Below, piece after piece: positions 51,700 to 61,668 of a stretch of DNA of 64,000 nucleotides. The DNA lies in contig JAGTRS010000020.1 of assembly GCA_018262195.1 (NCBI GenBank), positions 1 to 64,000 of the forward strand, read 5' to 3'. Under the pieces are notes generated by a model. That model worked only from the letters and a program-made list of their open reading frames with translations, was not told the origin of the DNA and made no database searches. This DNA is from Pseudomonadota bacterium. Lineage in GTDB: Bacteria > Pseudomonadota > Gammaproteobacteria > Burkholderiales > Rhodocyclaceae. The translations under genes and the position numbers were made by a program. Numbering within the stretch: the first letter of the stretch is position 1; every line of letters begins with the position of its first letter.

Positions 51700-53609
51700 G
51701 CGCCCTCTCCTTCTTCGGCTTCCTCCACGGCTTCCGCAGCGTCGCTTTCGCCAAGCAGATTGAGGAAACGGCAGGTTAGCTCCGGCGCCAGCAAATCAAT
51801 GCTTTCCACGGCGAGACGAATGCGCTGCCCCGGCAACAGATCAGATGGAATCGACGGCACACGCAACAGCACGGGCAAATGATCGAGCTTGACGCTCTGC
51901 TCGCGGCGCACGGTAGCGTCGATTTCGGTCATTTGATGCTGTTGAATCCAGCGCAGACACCAGTAACGCTCCATCTGGCGCTGAAAATCGGCATAGGCGG
52001 CGTAAGTCAGCTCAAAATCGCGCATGGCGCCGAACAACTCAGCCGATTTTTGGGCGAAAGCCGGTGTTTCGCCCTTCAGACAGGCAATTAGCTGCCATTG
52101 ATTGACCATATCGCAGTAACGGCGCAGCGGCGAGGTCATCCAGGCGTATTGCGGCACGCCAAGGCCTTCGTGTGGCAATGGCGAGGTGGTCATCCGGACC
52201 TTGCCCTGCGTCTGCGCCCGGTACAGGCAGGCGATGTTCTTCTCGGCGAGCAGGCCGCCCCAGGTCGAGTTGGCAACGATCATCAACTCGGCGACCAGCT
52301 TGTCGAGCGGACTGCCGCGCTTGCGCTCGGAAATCCCGACCGTACAGTTATCCGGATCGGCCAGATCGCCGACGATCTCGAAGTTGTAGTCGTTGATACC
52401 CTGCATGGCCGAGGGCTTGCCGCGCCGGCCTTCGCAGGCGTTGGCGAAGTGCCAGAGGTGCACCAGTTCGTCCTTGAACGGCTGGTCGGGCAGCGGGCCA
52501 TTGATGGTTTCGGCGTTGAACCACGGTTCTATTTCGTGGTGGCGCAGGTTGGCGGCGATATGTACCATTTCCAGCCGAGATTCGTGGCTGAGGATTTCCA
52601 GCGAGTCGTTAACCGTCAGGTAGAGCGACACAGCCGGGCAATCCACCCCACCGGCCAGTGTGTAGTTTTGCACCACGGCGTCAGGCAGCATGGTGATCTT
52701 GTTGCCGGGCATATAGACCGTGGACAGCCGGGCGCGAGCAACACCATCGAGCGGCGATCCGTGCTCGATGGCCAGCCCCGGCGCAGCGATGTGAATGCCG
52801 ATGCGCGAACCGATGCCAGGCAGTTTGACGACGGACAGCGCGTCGTCGATTTCAGTGGTATTGGCGTCGTCGATCGAGAAGGCACGGACGTCGGCACGCG
52901 GCAGATCACGCGGCAATTTCGGCGCCTCAAGGGCGGGAAAGGCCACGCCCTTGGGGAACTGTTCATGCAGAAAGCGGCGGTAATGCAGAAAGTAGGGCGA
53001 CTTGATGGCACCGCACTTGAAAAGCATTTGCGCCGCCGTCAGGCCGGTTTCGGCGCAGGCGGTTTCGAAGGCCTTGGTTTCCGGCTTGTTGCGGTCCGGT
53101 GCGTAGAGCAAGGCATCGGTCATGGCGCCGATTTCCGGCGGCAGACGGAATTCTCTCAGCTCACCAATCCAGCCTTCCATCGTGAGCGCTTGCTGACGCT
53201 TTTTTTCAAGACTGGCCAGAGCAGCTGCGAGAATGTCGGCAGGCGCTTTACGGAAGCGGCCCTTGCCTTTGCGGTGGAAATAGACGGGCGCGGCGTGCAG
53301 GGCAAGCAGCACCGCCGTCGCTTCGATCGGCGCGGGTTCGTGTCCGTAGTAATCACGGGCAAAATCAAGAAACGAAAACTCGCCATCGTTGACGCACTCC
53401 CACAGGAATTCAGCTTCGATTTCTTCGGCCAGCGGCGTGGCCTGGTCAAGCAAGGCAGCCGCGGAGGGCTTTTCAAAGCGCAACAATACCGTTGCGGCCT
53501 TGATCTTGCTGCGCTTGCCGGTAGGCATTTCGACCTGCAACGAGCTGTCGTTGTCGGCCATGATGCTGCCGGCCTTAAAGCCGCCATCTTCTTCAAACAA
53601 TACGTTCAT
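51696..53609 (-). CDS. RNB domain ribonuclease (RNase II/R family)
   Basis: RADVRAFSIDDANTTEIDDALSV; GIHIAAPGLAIEHGSPLD; PLPHEGLGVPQYAWMTSPLRRYCDMVNQWQL; start at MNVLFEEDGGF. Confidence 0.92.
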   Translation of the reverse strand: MNVLFEEDGGFKAGSIMADNDSSLQVEMPTGKRSKIKAATVLLRFEKPSAAALLDQATPLAEEIEAEFLWECVNDGEFSFLDFARDYYGHEPAPIEATAVLLALHAAPVYFHRKGKGRFRKAPADILAAALASLEKKRQQALTMEGWIGELREFRLPPEIGAMTDALLYAPDRNKPETKAFETACAETGLTAAQMLFKCGAIKSPYFLHYRRFLHEQFPKGVAFPALEAPKLPRDLPRADVRAFSIDDANTTEIDDALSVVKLPGIGSRIGIHIAAPGLAIEHGSPLDGVARARLSTVYMPGNKITMLPDAVVQNYTLAGGVDCPAVSLYLTVNDSLEILSHESRLEMVHIAANLRHHEIEPWFNAETINGPLPDQPFKDELVHLWHFANACEGRRGKPSAMQGINDYNFEIVGDLADPDNCTVGISERKRGSPLDKLVAELMIVANSTWGGLLAEKNIACLYRAQTQGKVRMTTSPLPHEGLGVPQYAWMTSPLRRYCDMVNQWQLIACLKGETPAFAQKSAELFGAMRDFELTYAAYADFQRQMERYWCLRWIQQHQMTEIDATVRREQSVKLDHLPVLLRVPSIPSDLLPGQRIRLAVESIDLLAPELTCRFLNLLGESDAAEAVEEAEEGEGA

Positions 53610-53616
53610 CGACGGA

Positions 53617-54186
53617 TTATAGCCCAGCGTATTCAATGATTTGCGGCACAAAGTCGGGAAACTTCGTGAAGCTGTGATCGCCGCCCGGCAGGACGGTTTG
53701 CCGACAGCCGGCGTAGAAGGCCTGCGCCTGACGGTAATCCAGCACTTCGTCTCCCTCCTCGACCAGCAGCCAGTAACGCCCCGGCGTCGGCCTGGCAACC
53801 TGCTCGAGCAACTGGGCGGCGTGTGCTTTGGTGAAGGTAAATTGCTCCCCAGTATGGAAATTGGCGTGATCGCCGACAAACTTTTCCAAATCGAGGCTGG
53901 CGCTCACCGCCGGGTTGATCAGTACGGCGTTCAGGCTAAACTTTTCGGCCAGATGATTGGCGTAATGCCCGCCCAGCGAACTGCCGATCAATGTCACCGG
54001 CCTGGCGGCCTGTTCGATCAGGCGGCTGACACTGGCCACCGCTTCATCGGGTACCCACGACAGTTGCGGGCAGACGAACTGCGCCGCCATGCCGCGCCGC
54101 GCCATCTCTTCGCCCAGCAACTGCGATTTCCACGAGGCCGGCGACGAGCAGAAGCCGTGCAGGTAAATGATCAGTGGGCGGTCCAT
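53617..54186 (-). CDS. YqiA-like alpha/beta hydrolase (esterase)
   Basis: [68 protein letters not shown]. Confidence 0.9.
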   Translation of the reverse strand: MDRPLIIYLHGFCSSPASWKSQLLGEEMARRGMAAQFVCPQLSWVPDEAVASVSRLIEQAARPVTLIGSSLGGHYANHLAEKFSLNAVLINPAVSASLDLEKFVGDHANFHTGEQFTFTKAHAAQLLEQVARPTPGRYWLLVEEGDEVLDYRQAQAFYAGCRQTVLPGGDHSFTKFPDFVPQIIEYAGL

Positions 54187-54995
54187 TGCACCCAGCCGAA
54201 GTGGGCGGTCATCAGGACGACAATGCCGAAGACGATGCGATACCACGCGAAGGGCGTGAAATCGTGGCTGGAAATAAAGCGCAGCAGCCAGCGAACACAA
54301 AGAAAGGCCGAAATGAAAGCGGAAATGAAGCCGACCACCCACATGCCGATATCGTCGGCGCTGAGCAGGGCACGCTCCTTGTAGAGCTGATAGACAGTTG
54401 CCGCGCCCAGCGTCGGGATGGCGAGGAAGAAGGAGAACTCGGTCGCCGCCTTGCGCGACAGGCCGAACAGCAGGCCGCCGATGATCGTCGCGCCGGAACG
54501 CGAGGTGCCGGGAATCAGCGCCACGGCCTGGGCGAAGCCCATTTTCAGGGCATCGAGCAGGGTCATTTCCTCGACCGTCTGGACGCGAATGGTGTGCTTG
54601 CGCTTTTCGGCCCACAGGATGACGAAGGCGCCGAGAATGAAAGTCGTCGCTACAGCAATCGGGTTGAACAGATTGGCCTTGATTGCCTTGCCGAAAGCCA
54701 GCCCGAGGATGGCCAGCGGCAGGAAAGCGACGAACAGGTTGAGGATGAATTTCTGTGCCGCCTTGTCGCTGAAGGCGCCACGCGCCACGACGAGCAGACG
54801 TTCGCGATACTCCCAGACGACGGCCAGAATGGCGCCGGACTGGATGACGATCTCGAACAATTTGCCGCGATCATCGTTGAAATCCAGCAGATCGCCGGCC
54901 AGAATCAGGTGGCCGGTCGAGGAAATCGGCAGGAATTCGGTCAGGCCTTCGACGATGCCGAGGATGAGGGCTTTGAGGAGAAGAATCGGGTCCAT
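54171..54995 (-). CDS. uppP: Undecaprenyl-diphosphatase
   Basis: [56 protein letters not shown]. Confidence 0.96.
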   Translation of the reverse strand: MDPILLLKALILGIVEGLTEFLPISSTGHLILAGDLLDFNDDRGKLFEIVIQSGAILAVVWEYRERLLVVARGAFSDKAAQKFILNLFVAFLPLAILGLAFGKAIKANLFNPIAVATTFILGAFVILWAEKRKHTIRVQTVEEMTLLDALKMGFAQAVALIPGTSRSGATIIGGLLFGLSRKAATEFSFFLAIPTLGAATVYQLYKERALLSADDIGMWVVGFISAFISAFLCVRWLLRFISSHDFTPFAWYRIVFGIVVLMTAHFGWVQWTAH

Positions 54996-55040
54996 GGCGT
55001 GCGGCCTGTGCTTTTACCAAGTTGGGGAGGCCGCATTCTA

Positions 55041-55316
55041 CTATCCCGGATGTGTCAAAACTTCGAGTTCGGCCAGCCAATTCAGCGCATGCTCGCGGGA
55101 TAAGCCGCACATCTCGGCCGACGCTTGCAGGCCAGCACAGCAATCCGGGCGCTCCGGACTATTGAAAATAAGGCAACGAAATTCGCCATCGAGATGCTGA
55201 CAAGGCAACCCCGCCGGCTTGTTGAGCGAACTGATCGACGGCGCAATACAGCAGGCGCCGCAATTGGGGCGGCAGGCCATCGGCGACGGAACGGCGGGGC
55301 AAAGCTTTTCGGGCAT
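55041..55316 (-). CDS. YkgJ family cysteine cluster protein
   Basis: [52 protein letters not shown]. Confidence 0.88.
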   Translation of the reverse strand: MPEKLCPAVPSPMACRPNCGACCIAPSISSLNKPAGLPCQHLDGEFRCLIFNSPERPDCCAGLQASAEMCGLSREHALNWLAELEVLTHPG

Positions 55317-55375
55317 GCCCGATTCTCGCAGATTCGGCTTATCCGTTCGGCGCCAATGAACTCCATGGTCACTCA

Positions 55376-55416
55376 GGCTTGCTACGGTCTACCGTAAAAA
55401 ACAGCCAAAAATGAAA
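55376..55416 (+). repeat. 41-bp dispersed repeat, copy 1
   Basis: GGCTTGCTACGGTCTACCGTAAAAAACAGCCAAAAATGAAA; 37/41 identical to the copy at 56166-56206. Confidence 0.85.
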
Positions 55417-55452
55417 TGGGGGCCTTCCGCCCCCATGCTTCAAAAACCCTGA

Positions 55453-56001
55453 TCAACGACCGGTCGGCTTGGCAGCATCAACCGCCGCCCCGCCGCGCGG
55501 ACCATCGCCACGAACGCGCGGTCCTCGCTCGGTCGGCTTCATTTCCGACAGTTGCTTGCGCTGCTCCGGCGTCAGCACCTCAAACACCTGACGATCCGCC
55601 TTGGCCCGCGCCAGCGTCATTTCCGACATCGCCTTGGCCGCCTCGTCAGCCAGACCGCGCGCCTTGGCTTCGCTGTAATCTGCCGCCGAAGTCAGCGCCC
55701 GCAGATCGGTTTCGGCCTTGCGCAACGCCTTGGCCTTGTCGCGCATCACCGGCGCTTGGGCATGCATGATCTCGAACACTTTATCCTGCTGCGCCTCGGT
55801 CAGGTTCAAGGCGCGCAGATGCGGCGGCATCATGTTGCCACCCATCATGTGGTGGCCGGCGCCGCCATGCGCCTCCATGCCGCAGCCGGCATGACCACTG
55901 TGACCGCCAAAAGCCGCCGCGGAAAGCGGAATGGCCAAAGCCACGCTGGCGGCGATCAGGAAACGTTTGATATTGGTATTGGTATTGGGGGTAGTTTTCA
56001 T
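55453..56001 (-). CDS. Spy/CpxP family periplasmic protein
   Basis: Signal peptide; MMPPHLRALNLTEAQQDKVFEIMHAQAPVMRDKAKALRKAETDLRAL; VLTPEQRKQLSEM (LTxxQ motifs). Confidence 0.87.
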   Translation of the reverse strand: MKTTPNTNTNIKRFLIAASVALAIPLSAAAFGGHSGHAGCGMEAHGGAGHHMMGGNMMPPHLRALNLTEAQQDKVFEIMHAQAPVMRDKAKALRKAETDLRALTSAADYSEAKARGLADEAAKAMSEMTLARAKADRQVFEVLTPEQRKQLSEMKPTERGPRVRGDGPRGGAAVDAAKPTGR

Positions 56002-56045
56002 CTCTTCATCCTCTTGTTCAAATTAGCCGGCCCAAGCGGGCCAAG

Positions 56046-56110
56046 CGACAGGACGAATACTCCCCCGAGAGCCTGTAAAGGTGGGTGACAGGGCTGTAAA
56101 TGAAAGTAAA
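56046..56110 (-). promoter_or_regulatory. Promoter/operator region of Spy-like gene 1 with CpxR-like box GTAAA-TGAAA-GTAAA (56096-56110)
   Basis: Shares CGACAGGACGAATA and, 50 bp away, GTAAATGAA.GTAAATGG with 61669-61733; an additional GTAAA at 56075-56079. Confidence 0.6.
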
Positions 56111-56165
56111 TGGCGTAACTGGACGCAAAACCTTTGGTGCCGGCGATGAAAAGCAGGAACAACCG

Positions 56166-56206
56166 GGCTTGCTACGGTCAACCGGAAAAACCGGCCAAAA
56201 ATGAAA
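56166..56206 (+). repeat. 41-bp dispersed repeat, copy 2
   Basis: GGCTTGCTACGGTCAACCGGAAAAACCGGCCAAAAATGAAA. Confidence 0.85.
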
Positions 56207-56210
56207 CCGC

Positions 56211-57419
56211 CTACTCGTGCCGCAGCGCCTCAATCGGGTCGAGTTGCGCCGCCCGGCGCGCCGGCACATAGCCGAAAATCACGCCGATCGCTGCCGAGAA
56301 GCCAAAGGCCGTCAGGTTGATGGCCGGGTTGAACATAAAAGGAATGTGCATCAGCGACGACAGCCCGAGGCAGGCGACAAAAGCCAGCGCCACGCCGACC
56401 AGCCCGCCGCAGGCGGAGAGGACGACGGCTTCGATCAGGAATTGCCAGAGCACCTCGTTTTCCAGCGCGCCGATGGCCAGCCGGATGCCGATTTCCCGCG
56501 TTCGCTCGGTGACCGACACCAGCATGATGTTCATGATGCCTATGCCGCCGACGAGCAGGCTGACGGCGGCCACCGCGCCGAGCAGCGCGGTCATCGTGCC
56601 GATGGTGCCGGAGAGCGTTTCGGCGATCTGTTTGGTGTCCATCACGTTGAAATTGTCGTCGGCGTTCTCGGCCAGCTTGCGCCGTTCGCGCAGCAGGCTA
56701 CGCAGTTGGGCGATGGCGACGGTCGCGTCGGTGCCGTCCTTGAGCGAGACCATGACACTGCTGATGTCGAGCGTGCCGGTGAGCCTGCGTTGCGCGGTGC
56801 GCAGCGGCATCAGCACCGCGTCGTCCTGGTCCTGGCCCATGCCGCCCTGGCCCTTGGCGACGAGCAGGCCGATCACCTCGCAGTCGAAGGTCTTGACGCG
56901 GATGCTGCTGCCGACCGGATTGCCGGCGCCGAACAGCTCCTTCCTGACGGTATTGCCGATCACGCAGACGGCCTTGCCGGCGCGTTCCTCGTCATCGGTG
57001 AACTGCCGCCCGGCGGCGATTTTCCTGTTGCCGGCGATGAAATAGTCGTTGCTCGTGCCGCTCACCGTCGACGACCAGTTCTGCGTGCCGGCGACCAGCG
57101 TTACGGGGCTGCCGACGACGGGCGCCACGGCCTTGAGGCCATTGACCTGTTGCTGGATGGCCTCGATGTCGGCGATCTTGAATTTCGGCGCGCCGGCACT
57201 GTCGCGCCCCGGACCAAGGCGCTGGCCGGGCATGACCATGAGCAGGTTGCTGCCGAGGCTGGCAATCTGGTCGGAAACCATCTTCGTGGCGCCGTTGCCC
57301 AGCGTCACCATGGTGATCACCGCGCCGACGCCGATGACGATGCCGAGCACGGTCAGGAAAGAGCGCAGCAGGTTGCGGCGAATCTCGCGCAGGGCGAGCA
57401 GGAGTGCGTTGAGGATCAT
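56211..57419 (-). CDS. MacB-like ABC transporter permease
   Basis: MILNALLLALREIRRNLLRSFLTVLGIVIGVGAVITMVTLGNGA; GGIGIMNIMLVSVTERTREIGIRLAIGA; FGYVPARRAAQLDPIEALRHE. Confidence 0.93.
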   Translation of the reverse strand: MILNALLLALREIRRNLLRSFLTVLGIVIGVGAVITMVTLGNGATKMVSDQIASLGSNLLMVMPGQRLGPGRDSAGAPKFKIADIEAIQQQVNGLKAVAPVVGSPVTLVAGTQNWSSTVSGTSNDYFIAGNRKIAAGRQFTDDEERAGKAVCVIGNTVRKELFGAGNPVGSSIRVKTFDCEVIGLLVAKGQGGMGQDQDDAVLMPLRTAQRRLTGTLDISSVMVSLKDGTDATVAIAQLRSLLRERRKLAENADDNFNVMDTKQIAETLSGTIGTMTALLGAVAAVSLLVGGIGIMNIMLVSVTERTREIGIRLAIGALENEVLWQFLIEAVVLSACGGLVGVALAFVACLGLSSLMHIPFMFNPAINLTAFGFSAAIGVIFGYVPARRAAQLDPIEALRHE

Positions 57420-58114
57420 GCGACCTCCGTCGCGCTGTCGCTGTCCACTAGGCCGTCTACAAAATGCACGATGCGCCGTGCGTACTGGGCCATGTCCGGC
57501 TCGTGGGTGACCATGATGATGGTGATGCCTTGTTCGCTGTTCAGCCGCCCGAGCAGCTCCATGATCTCGTGGCTGCGCTTGCTGTCGAGGTTGCCGGTTG
57601 GCTCGTCGGCAAGCAGAACGAGCGGGTTGGTGACGATGGCCCGGGCGATGGCGACGCGCTGCTGCTGGCCGCCGGAAAGCTCGGCCGGAGTGTGCGTTTC
57701 CCAGCCGTCGAGGCCGACCTTGGCGAGTGCGGCGCGGGCCGCCGTATGGCGCGCTTCGGCCGGCTCGCCGCGATAGAGCAGCGGCAGTTCGACGTTCTCC
57801 TGCGCCGAGGTTCGCGCCAGTAAATTGAAGCCCTGGAAAACAAAGCCGAGACATTGCCGACGCAGCAGCGCCCGCTGGTTGCGGTCGAGTTGCTCGACAT
57901 TGATGCCCTGAAAACGGTACTCGCCCGAGGTCGGCGTATCGAGGCAGCCGAGCAGGTTCATCGCCGTCGATTTGCCGGAACCGCTCGGCCCCATGACCGC
58001 CACGAATTCACCCGCCTCGATCTTCAGATCAACGCCGGCCAGCGCCTGAAACGCTGCCTGTCCCTGACCGTAGGTCTTGGTGATACCGCGCAGTTCGATC
58101 AAGGGCGCGCTCAC
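57416..58114 (-). CDS. MacB-like ABC transporter ATP-binding protein
   Basis: LIELRGITKTYGQGQAAFQALAGVDLKIEAGEFVAVMGPSGSGKSTAMNLLGCLDTPTSGEY; LSGGQQQRVAIARAIV; GTG start at 58114 inferred. Confidence 0.92.
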   Translation of the reverse strand: MSAPLIELRGITKTYGQGQAAFQALAGVDLKIEAGEFVAVMGPSGSGKSTAMNLLGCLDTPTSGEYRFQGINVEQLDRNQRALLRRQCLGFVFQGFNLLARTSAQENVELPLLYRGEPAEARHTAARAALAKVGLDGWETHTPAELSGGQQQRVAIARAIVTNPLVLLADEPTGNLDSKRSHEIMELLGRLNSEQGITIIMVTHEPDMAQYARRIVHFVDGLVDSDSATEVA

Positions 58115-58196
58115 AGCAACCTCGTCGCCATTTCGATGTCGGCCGCTTTTTCTCCCCCAAGGGGACTTCCTTCGGGGCACGGTTGATCGTAACAAC

Positions 58197-59498
58197 TCAC
58201 TTTTTCGCCGCCTGATAGTCGGAAATCACCGCCGCACCCACCGGCAAATCGCCGCCCAGCACTTCGGTCTGGCGCCCGTTGCTGACGCCGGTTTTCAACG
58301 CCACTGCCTGCGGCTGGCCATCGACCAGCACCCAGACCTGCCCGTCGCCGCTGCCCTTGGCTGCCACCGGGCGATTCTTCGGCGCCTCCGGTGGCGGGCC
58401 GGGCATCAGGCGGGCGACCAAGCCGCGCTCTTTCTCCGCCGCCCCCTCGCCCGGCGGCGTGAAACGCAGCGCTGCATTGGGCACCAGCAGGGCCTTGTCA
58501 CGGCTCGCCGTGACGATAGTAGCCGTCGCCGTCATCCCCGGCCGCAGCGCCAGATCGTCGTTATTGACCTGCAAAATGGTCTTGTAGGTGACCACGTTAT
58601 CGGTCGTCGTCGAACCCAATCCAACACGCTGAATGCTCGCCGGAAACTGGCGCCCCGGCCAGGCCGACACCGTGAAGCTCGCCGTCTGGCCGGTTTTGAC
58701 ATTGCCGACATCGGCCTCATCGACCTTGACCTGCAACTCCATCTTGGCCAGATCCTCGGCCAGCACGAAAAGCACTGGCGTTGTCATCGCCGCCACCACG
58801 GTCTGGCCCGGCTCCACCTTGCGGGTCAGCACGACGCCATCGACCGGCGAACGGATGGTCGCCTTGCCGAGATTGGTTTCATCCGTTTTCAGCGACGCCC
58901 GCGCCTGCACCACGTCGGCCCGGGCGCTGGCCAGGCTGGCGATGGCCCGTTGCCGCGCCGCATCGGCCGTCTCCAGCTCGGTCTTCGCCGGCACCTTGCC
59001 GCCGGAAAGCTCTGCCACCTGCCGCATACGATTCAGCGAGGCCGTCGTTTCGGCCAGTGTCGCCTGCGCCAGCGCCACCGAAGCCTCGGCCGCCGCCACG
59101 GCGGCCTGCGATTTGGAAACGGCGTCCTTTAATTTGGCGGTATCGAGCTGGGCCAGCAACTGGCCTTTCTTGACCACGTCGTTTTCCTGCACCAGCACGC
59201 TGGACAGCGTCCCGGAAAGCTCGGAACCGACATCGACCGACTTGGTCGGCTGCAGCGTACCGCTGGCCGAAGCGGTGACCACCAGATTGCCGACCACCGC
59301 CTCCTCGGTCACGAACTGCCCGGCCGGCTGGCCGTTGCCGCCGGAAAAGGCCAGCCACAGCACAGCCACGACGGAAATGCCGCCGCCGATCAGCCACCAC
59401 CGTCGCCGGCTGCTACCCTCGTGCTTGTTCTGGCTGAGCAGCGCAATGAGCGCCTCCGATGATGTATCCGTACTTTGGGTATCCGTACTTTTTGTCAT
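58197..59498 (-). CDS. MacA-like periplasmic adaptor (membrane fusion protein)
   Basis: VVTASASGTLQPTKSVDVGSELSGTLSSVLVQENDVVKKGQLLAQLDTAKL; RSPVDGVVLTRKVEPGQTV. Confidence 0.92.
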   Translation of the reverse strand: MTKSTDTQSTDTSSEALIALLSQNKHEGSSRRRWWLIGGGISVVAVLWLAFSGGNGQPAGQFVTEEAVVGNLVVTASASGTLQPTKSVDVGSELSGTLSSVLVQENDVVKKGQLLAQLDTAKLKDAVSKSQAAVAAAEASVALAQATLAETTASLNRMRQVAELSGGKVPAKTELETADAARQRAIASLASARADVVQARASLKTDETNLGKATIRSPVDGVVLTRKVEPGQTVVAAMTTPVLFVLAEDLAKMELQVKVDEADVGNVKTGQTASFTVSAWPGRQFPASIQRVGLGSTTTDNVVTYKTILQVNNDDLALRPGMTATATIVTASRDKALLVPNAALRFTPPGEGAAEKERGLVARLMPGPPPEAPKNRPVAAKGSGDGQVWVLVDGQPQAVALKTGVSNGRQTEVLGGDLPVGAAVISDYQAAKK

Positions 59499-60997
59499 GT
59501 TCGATCACTTTCATAGGCCGACCAACCGCCGCCGAGCGCCTTGTAGAGCTGGATCAGCGTGGTCAGCACGGCCGACTGGGCGGTGGCCAGCGAATCCTCG
59601 GCCGTCAATTGGGTGCGCTGGGTTTCCAGCACTTTCTGGAAGTCGGCGAGGCCGGCTTCGTACATCTGTCGGCTCAGCGTCGCCGCGTTGCGCGCCGAAA
59701 CGGCCGCCGCTTCCCGGGCGACCACCCGGTCGCGGGCCTGGGCGTGGGCGGTCAGCGCGTTTTCGACCTCTTCCAGCGCCGTCAGCACGGCGCTTTCGTA
59801 GTCAGCCAGCGCCGCTTCCTGCACCGCCGTCTGCAAATCCACGGCGCTGCGCAGCTTGCCGCCGTCAAACAAGGTCGCCGCCAGCGTACCGCTCAGGGCA
59901 CGAACGAGACTGTCGCTGCCGCCCAGCGCGCCGAGGCTGTAAGCCTGCCAGCCGAACGAGCCGCCGAGCGACAGGCTGGGAAAACGTGCCGCCTGCCGCT
60001 GCCCGATGCGCGCCGTTTCCGCCGCCAGCGTGCGCTCGGCGACGATCAGATCAGGTCGCTGGGTGAGCACATCGGCCGGGATGCCGGTCGCTACAGTCGG
60101 CGGCGCCACCGGCCGGGCCTGCGAGGCCAGCAACTGTTCATGCAGGGCGCCGGGTTGCCGGCCAAGCAAGGTAGCCAGCCGGTTTTCCGCCGCCGCCAGC
60201 CCGACCTCAAGGTCCGGCATACTCGCCCGCGTTTGCTCACGGTTGGTCCGCGCCTGCTCGACATCGGCGCTACTGGCCAGCCCGGCCTGCTCGCGCCATT
60301 CAGTGATCTGCGCCGTTTCGCTCTGGCTGGCCAGATTGGCCCGGGCAATCGCCAGCCGCGACTGGTAGGCGCGGAACTCGACATAGTTCTGCGCCACCTC
60401 GGCAACCAGCGAAACCCGGACGTTTTCCAGACTGGCCTCGCTCGCCGCCAGATCAGCACTCGCCGCCTCGACCGCCCGGCGCGTACCGCCGAAAAGATCG
60501 AGCTCCCAACTGGCGTCGAAACCGGCGTCGTACAGCGTGCGCGTCGGCAGGGCGTTGACTGCCGTGGCGTTCTTCGTCCGGCTAACGCCAGTCGACGCCG
60601 ATACTTGCGGAAAATAACCGCTCACCGCCTGCGCCCGACTGGCCCGCGCCTGCCGCAAGCGAGCCTGCGCCGCCTTGAGGTCGAGGCTACCGGATTGGGC
60701 GGTGGCGATCAGCTCATCCAGCGCCGGATCGCCCAGCTGCCGCCACCAGTCACTTTGCGATTTTGGGCTGTTTTTCCGGTTGACCGTGGAAGCAGTGGAA
60801 ATGGTGGAATCGGTCGCCGGCGGCGGCGAATCACCCGCTTTGGTCGCCAGCCAACGGCTCGGCATGGCCCACCCGGGAACCTGATAATCCGGCCCGACCG
60901 AAGGCAGGCCTGAACAGGCGCTCAGCGAGCCGACGGCGAGCAAAACAACAAGCGACAAGCGCCAATTCGGCGCTCTTGAAAATGACGTGGTATTCAT
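59495..60997 (-). CDS. Outer-membrane efflux lipoprotein (NodT/TolC family)
   Basis: LLAVGSLSACSGLPSVGPDYQVP lipobox; WWRQLGDPALDELIATA; QRPDLIVAERTLAAETARIG; start MNTTSFSRAPNWRL. Confidence 0.92.
   Translation of the reverse strand: MNTTSFSRAPNWRLSLVVLLAVGSLSACSGLPSVGPDYQVPGWAMPSRWLATKAGDSPPPATDSTISTASTVNRKNSPKSQSDWWRQLGDPALDELIATAQSGSLDLKAAQARLRQARASRAQAVSGYFPQVSASTGVSRTKNATAVNALPTRTLYDAGFDASWELDLFGGTRRAVEAASADLAASEASLENVRVSLVAEVAQNYVEFRAYQSRLAIARANLASQSETAQITEWREQAGLASSADVEQARTNREQTRASMPDLEVGLAAAENRLATLLGRQPGALHEQLLASQARPVAPPTVATGIPADVLTQRPDLIVAERTLAAETARIGQRQAARFPSLSLGGSFGWQAYSLGALGGSDSLVRALSGTLAATLFDGGKLRSAVDLQTAVQEAALADYESAVLTALEEVENALTAHAQARDRVVAREAAAVSARNAATLSRQMYEAGLADFQKVLETQRTQLTAEDSLATAQSAVLTTLIQLYKALGGGWSAYESDRT
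60755..60795 (-). repeat. Diverged copy 3 of the 41-bp repeat, inside the NodT/TolC-like CDS
   Basis: Core GTTTTTCCGGTTGACCGT (60770-60787) identical to the reverse complement of copy 2; flanks diverged. Confidence 0.6.
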
Positions 60998-61135
60998 CCG
61001 GATATTTTCACCGCCTGCGATCTTCACAGGTGTTAAACGGTGTAAAAAGGCCCGCCGCGACCACAAATTCTGCCGGGGCGGGCAAGGGGGGTAGATCGCG
61101 CGGCGGGCGCCGTTCTGGCAGCCGCCGGACATTGG

Positions 61136-61627
61136 TTAATCGCCGGGAGGCGGACGGCGGTCAGCACCTCGCCCGTCCATTGGTGCCTTGCCGGCGGCCT
61201 TCAACTTGGCCAGTTGGCTGCGCTGCTCGACAGTCAGCACGTCGTAAATCTGGCGTTCGGCCTTGGCCCGGGCCAGCGACAAATCAGCCGTCGCCCTCGC
61301 CGCGTCATCAGACAACTCTCGCGCCTTCGGCTCGGTATATTCAGCCGACAACACCAGCTTGCGCAGCGACTCCTCCGCACTACGCGCCGCCTTCACCTTC
61401 TCGCGCATGGCCGGCGCCTGCCCGTGCATGATCTCGAAACCCCGGTCGCGCTGCGCCTCGCTCAAATCCAGCTGGCGCAAATACGACGGCATCTTTCCCG
61501 ATTCCGTAGCCGGCCAGACACCGCAACGATCACCACGCTGACCAACCCCCAGGGCAGCCAACGGCAGCACCAGCGAAATCGCCGCGGCAATCAGAAACCG
61601 CTGCAAACTCAATTTTGGAAAATTCAC
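61136..61627 (-). CDS. Spy/CpxP family periplasmic protein, second paralogue
   Basis: MPSYLRQLDLSEAQRDRGFEIMHGQAPAMREKVKAARSAEESLRKLVLSAEYTEPKARELSDDAARATADLSLARAKAERQIYDVLTVEQRSQLAKLK aligns by eye with 55453..56001; likely GTG start at 61627. Confidence 0.83.
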   Translation of the reverse strand: MNFPKLSLQRFLIAAAISLVLPLAALGVGQRGDRCGVWPATESGKMPSYLRQLDLSEAQRDRGFEIMHGQAPAMREKVKAARSAEESLRKLVLSAEYTEPKARELSDDAARATADLSLARAKAERQIYDVLTVEQRSQLAKLKAAGKAPMDGRGADRRPPPGD

Positions 61628-61652
61628 ATTCAGCCCTTTGACTTCAAGTTTC

Positions 61653-61663
61653 GGGGGGGGGGG
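61653..61663. repeat. G11 homopolymer in the leader of Spy-like gene 2
   Basis: Direct reading: agtttc-ggggggggggg-cccgacg. Confidence 0.93.
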
Positions 61664-61668
61664 CCCGA

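Noticed and set aside
52098-53639. 513-aa plus-strand ORF opposite the RNB exonuclease
   Set aside because: Shadow ORF; the minus strand encodes a clear RNB protein.
56217-57776. 519-aa plus-strand ORF opposite the MacB-like genes
   Set aside because: Shadow ORF, low-complexity and without motifs; the ABC permease and ATPase are well supported on the minus strand.
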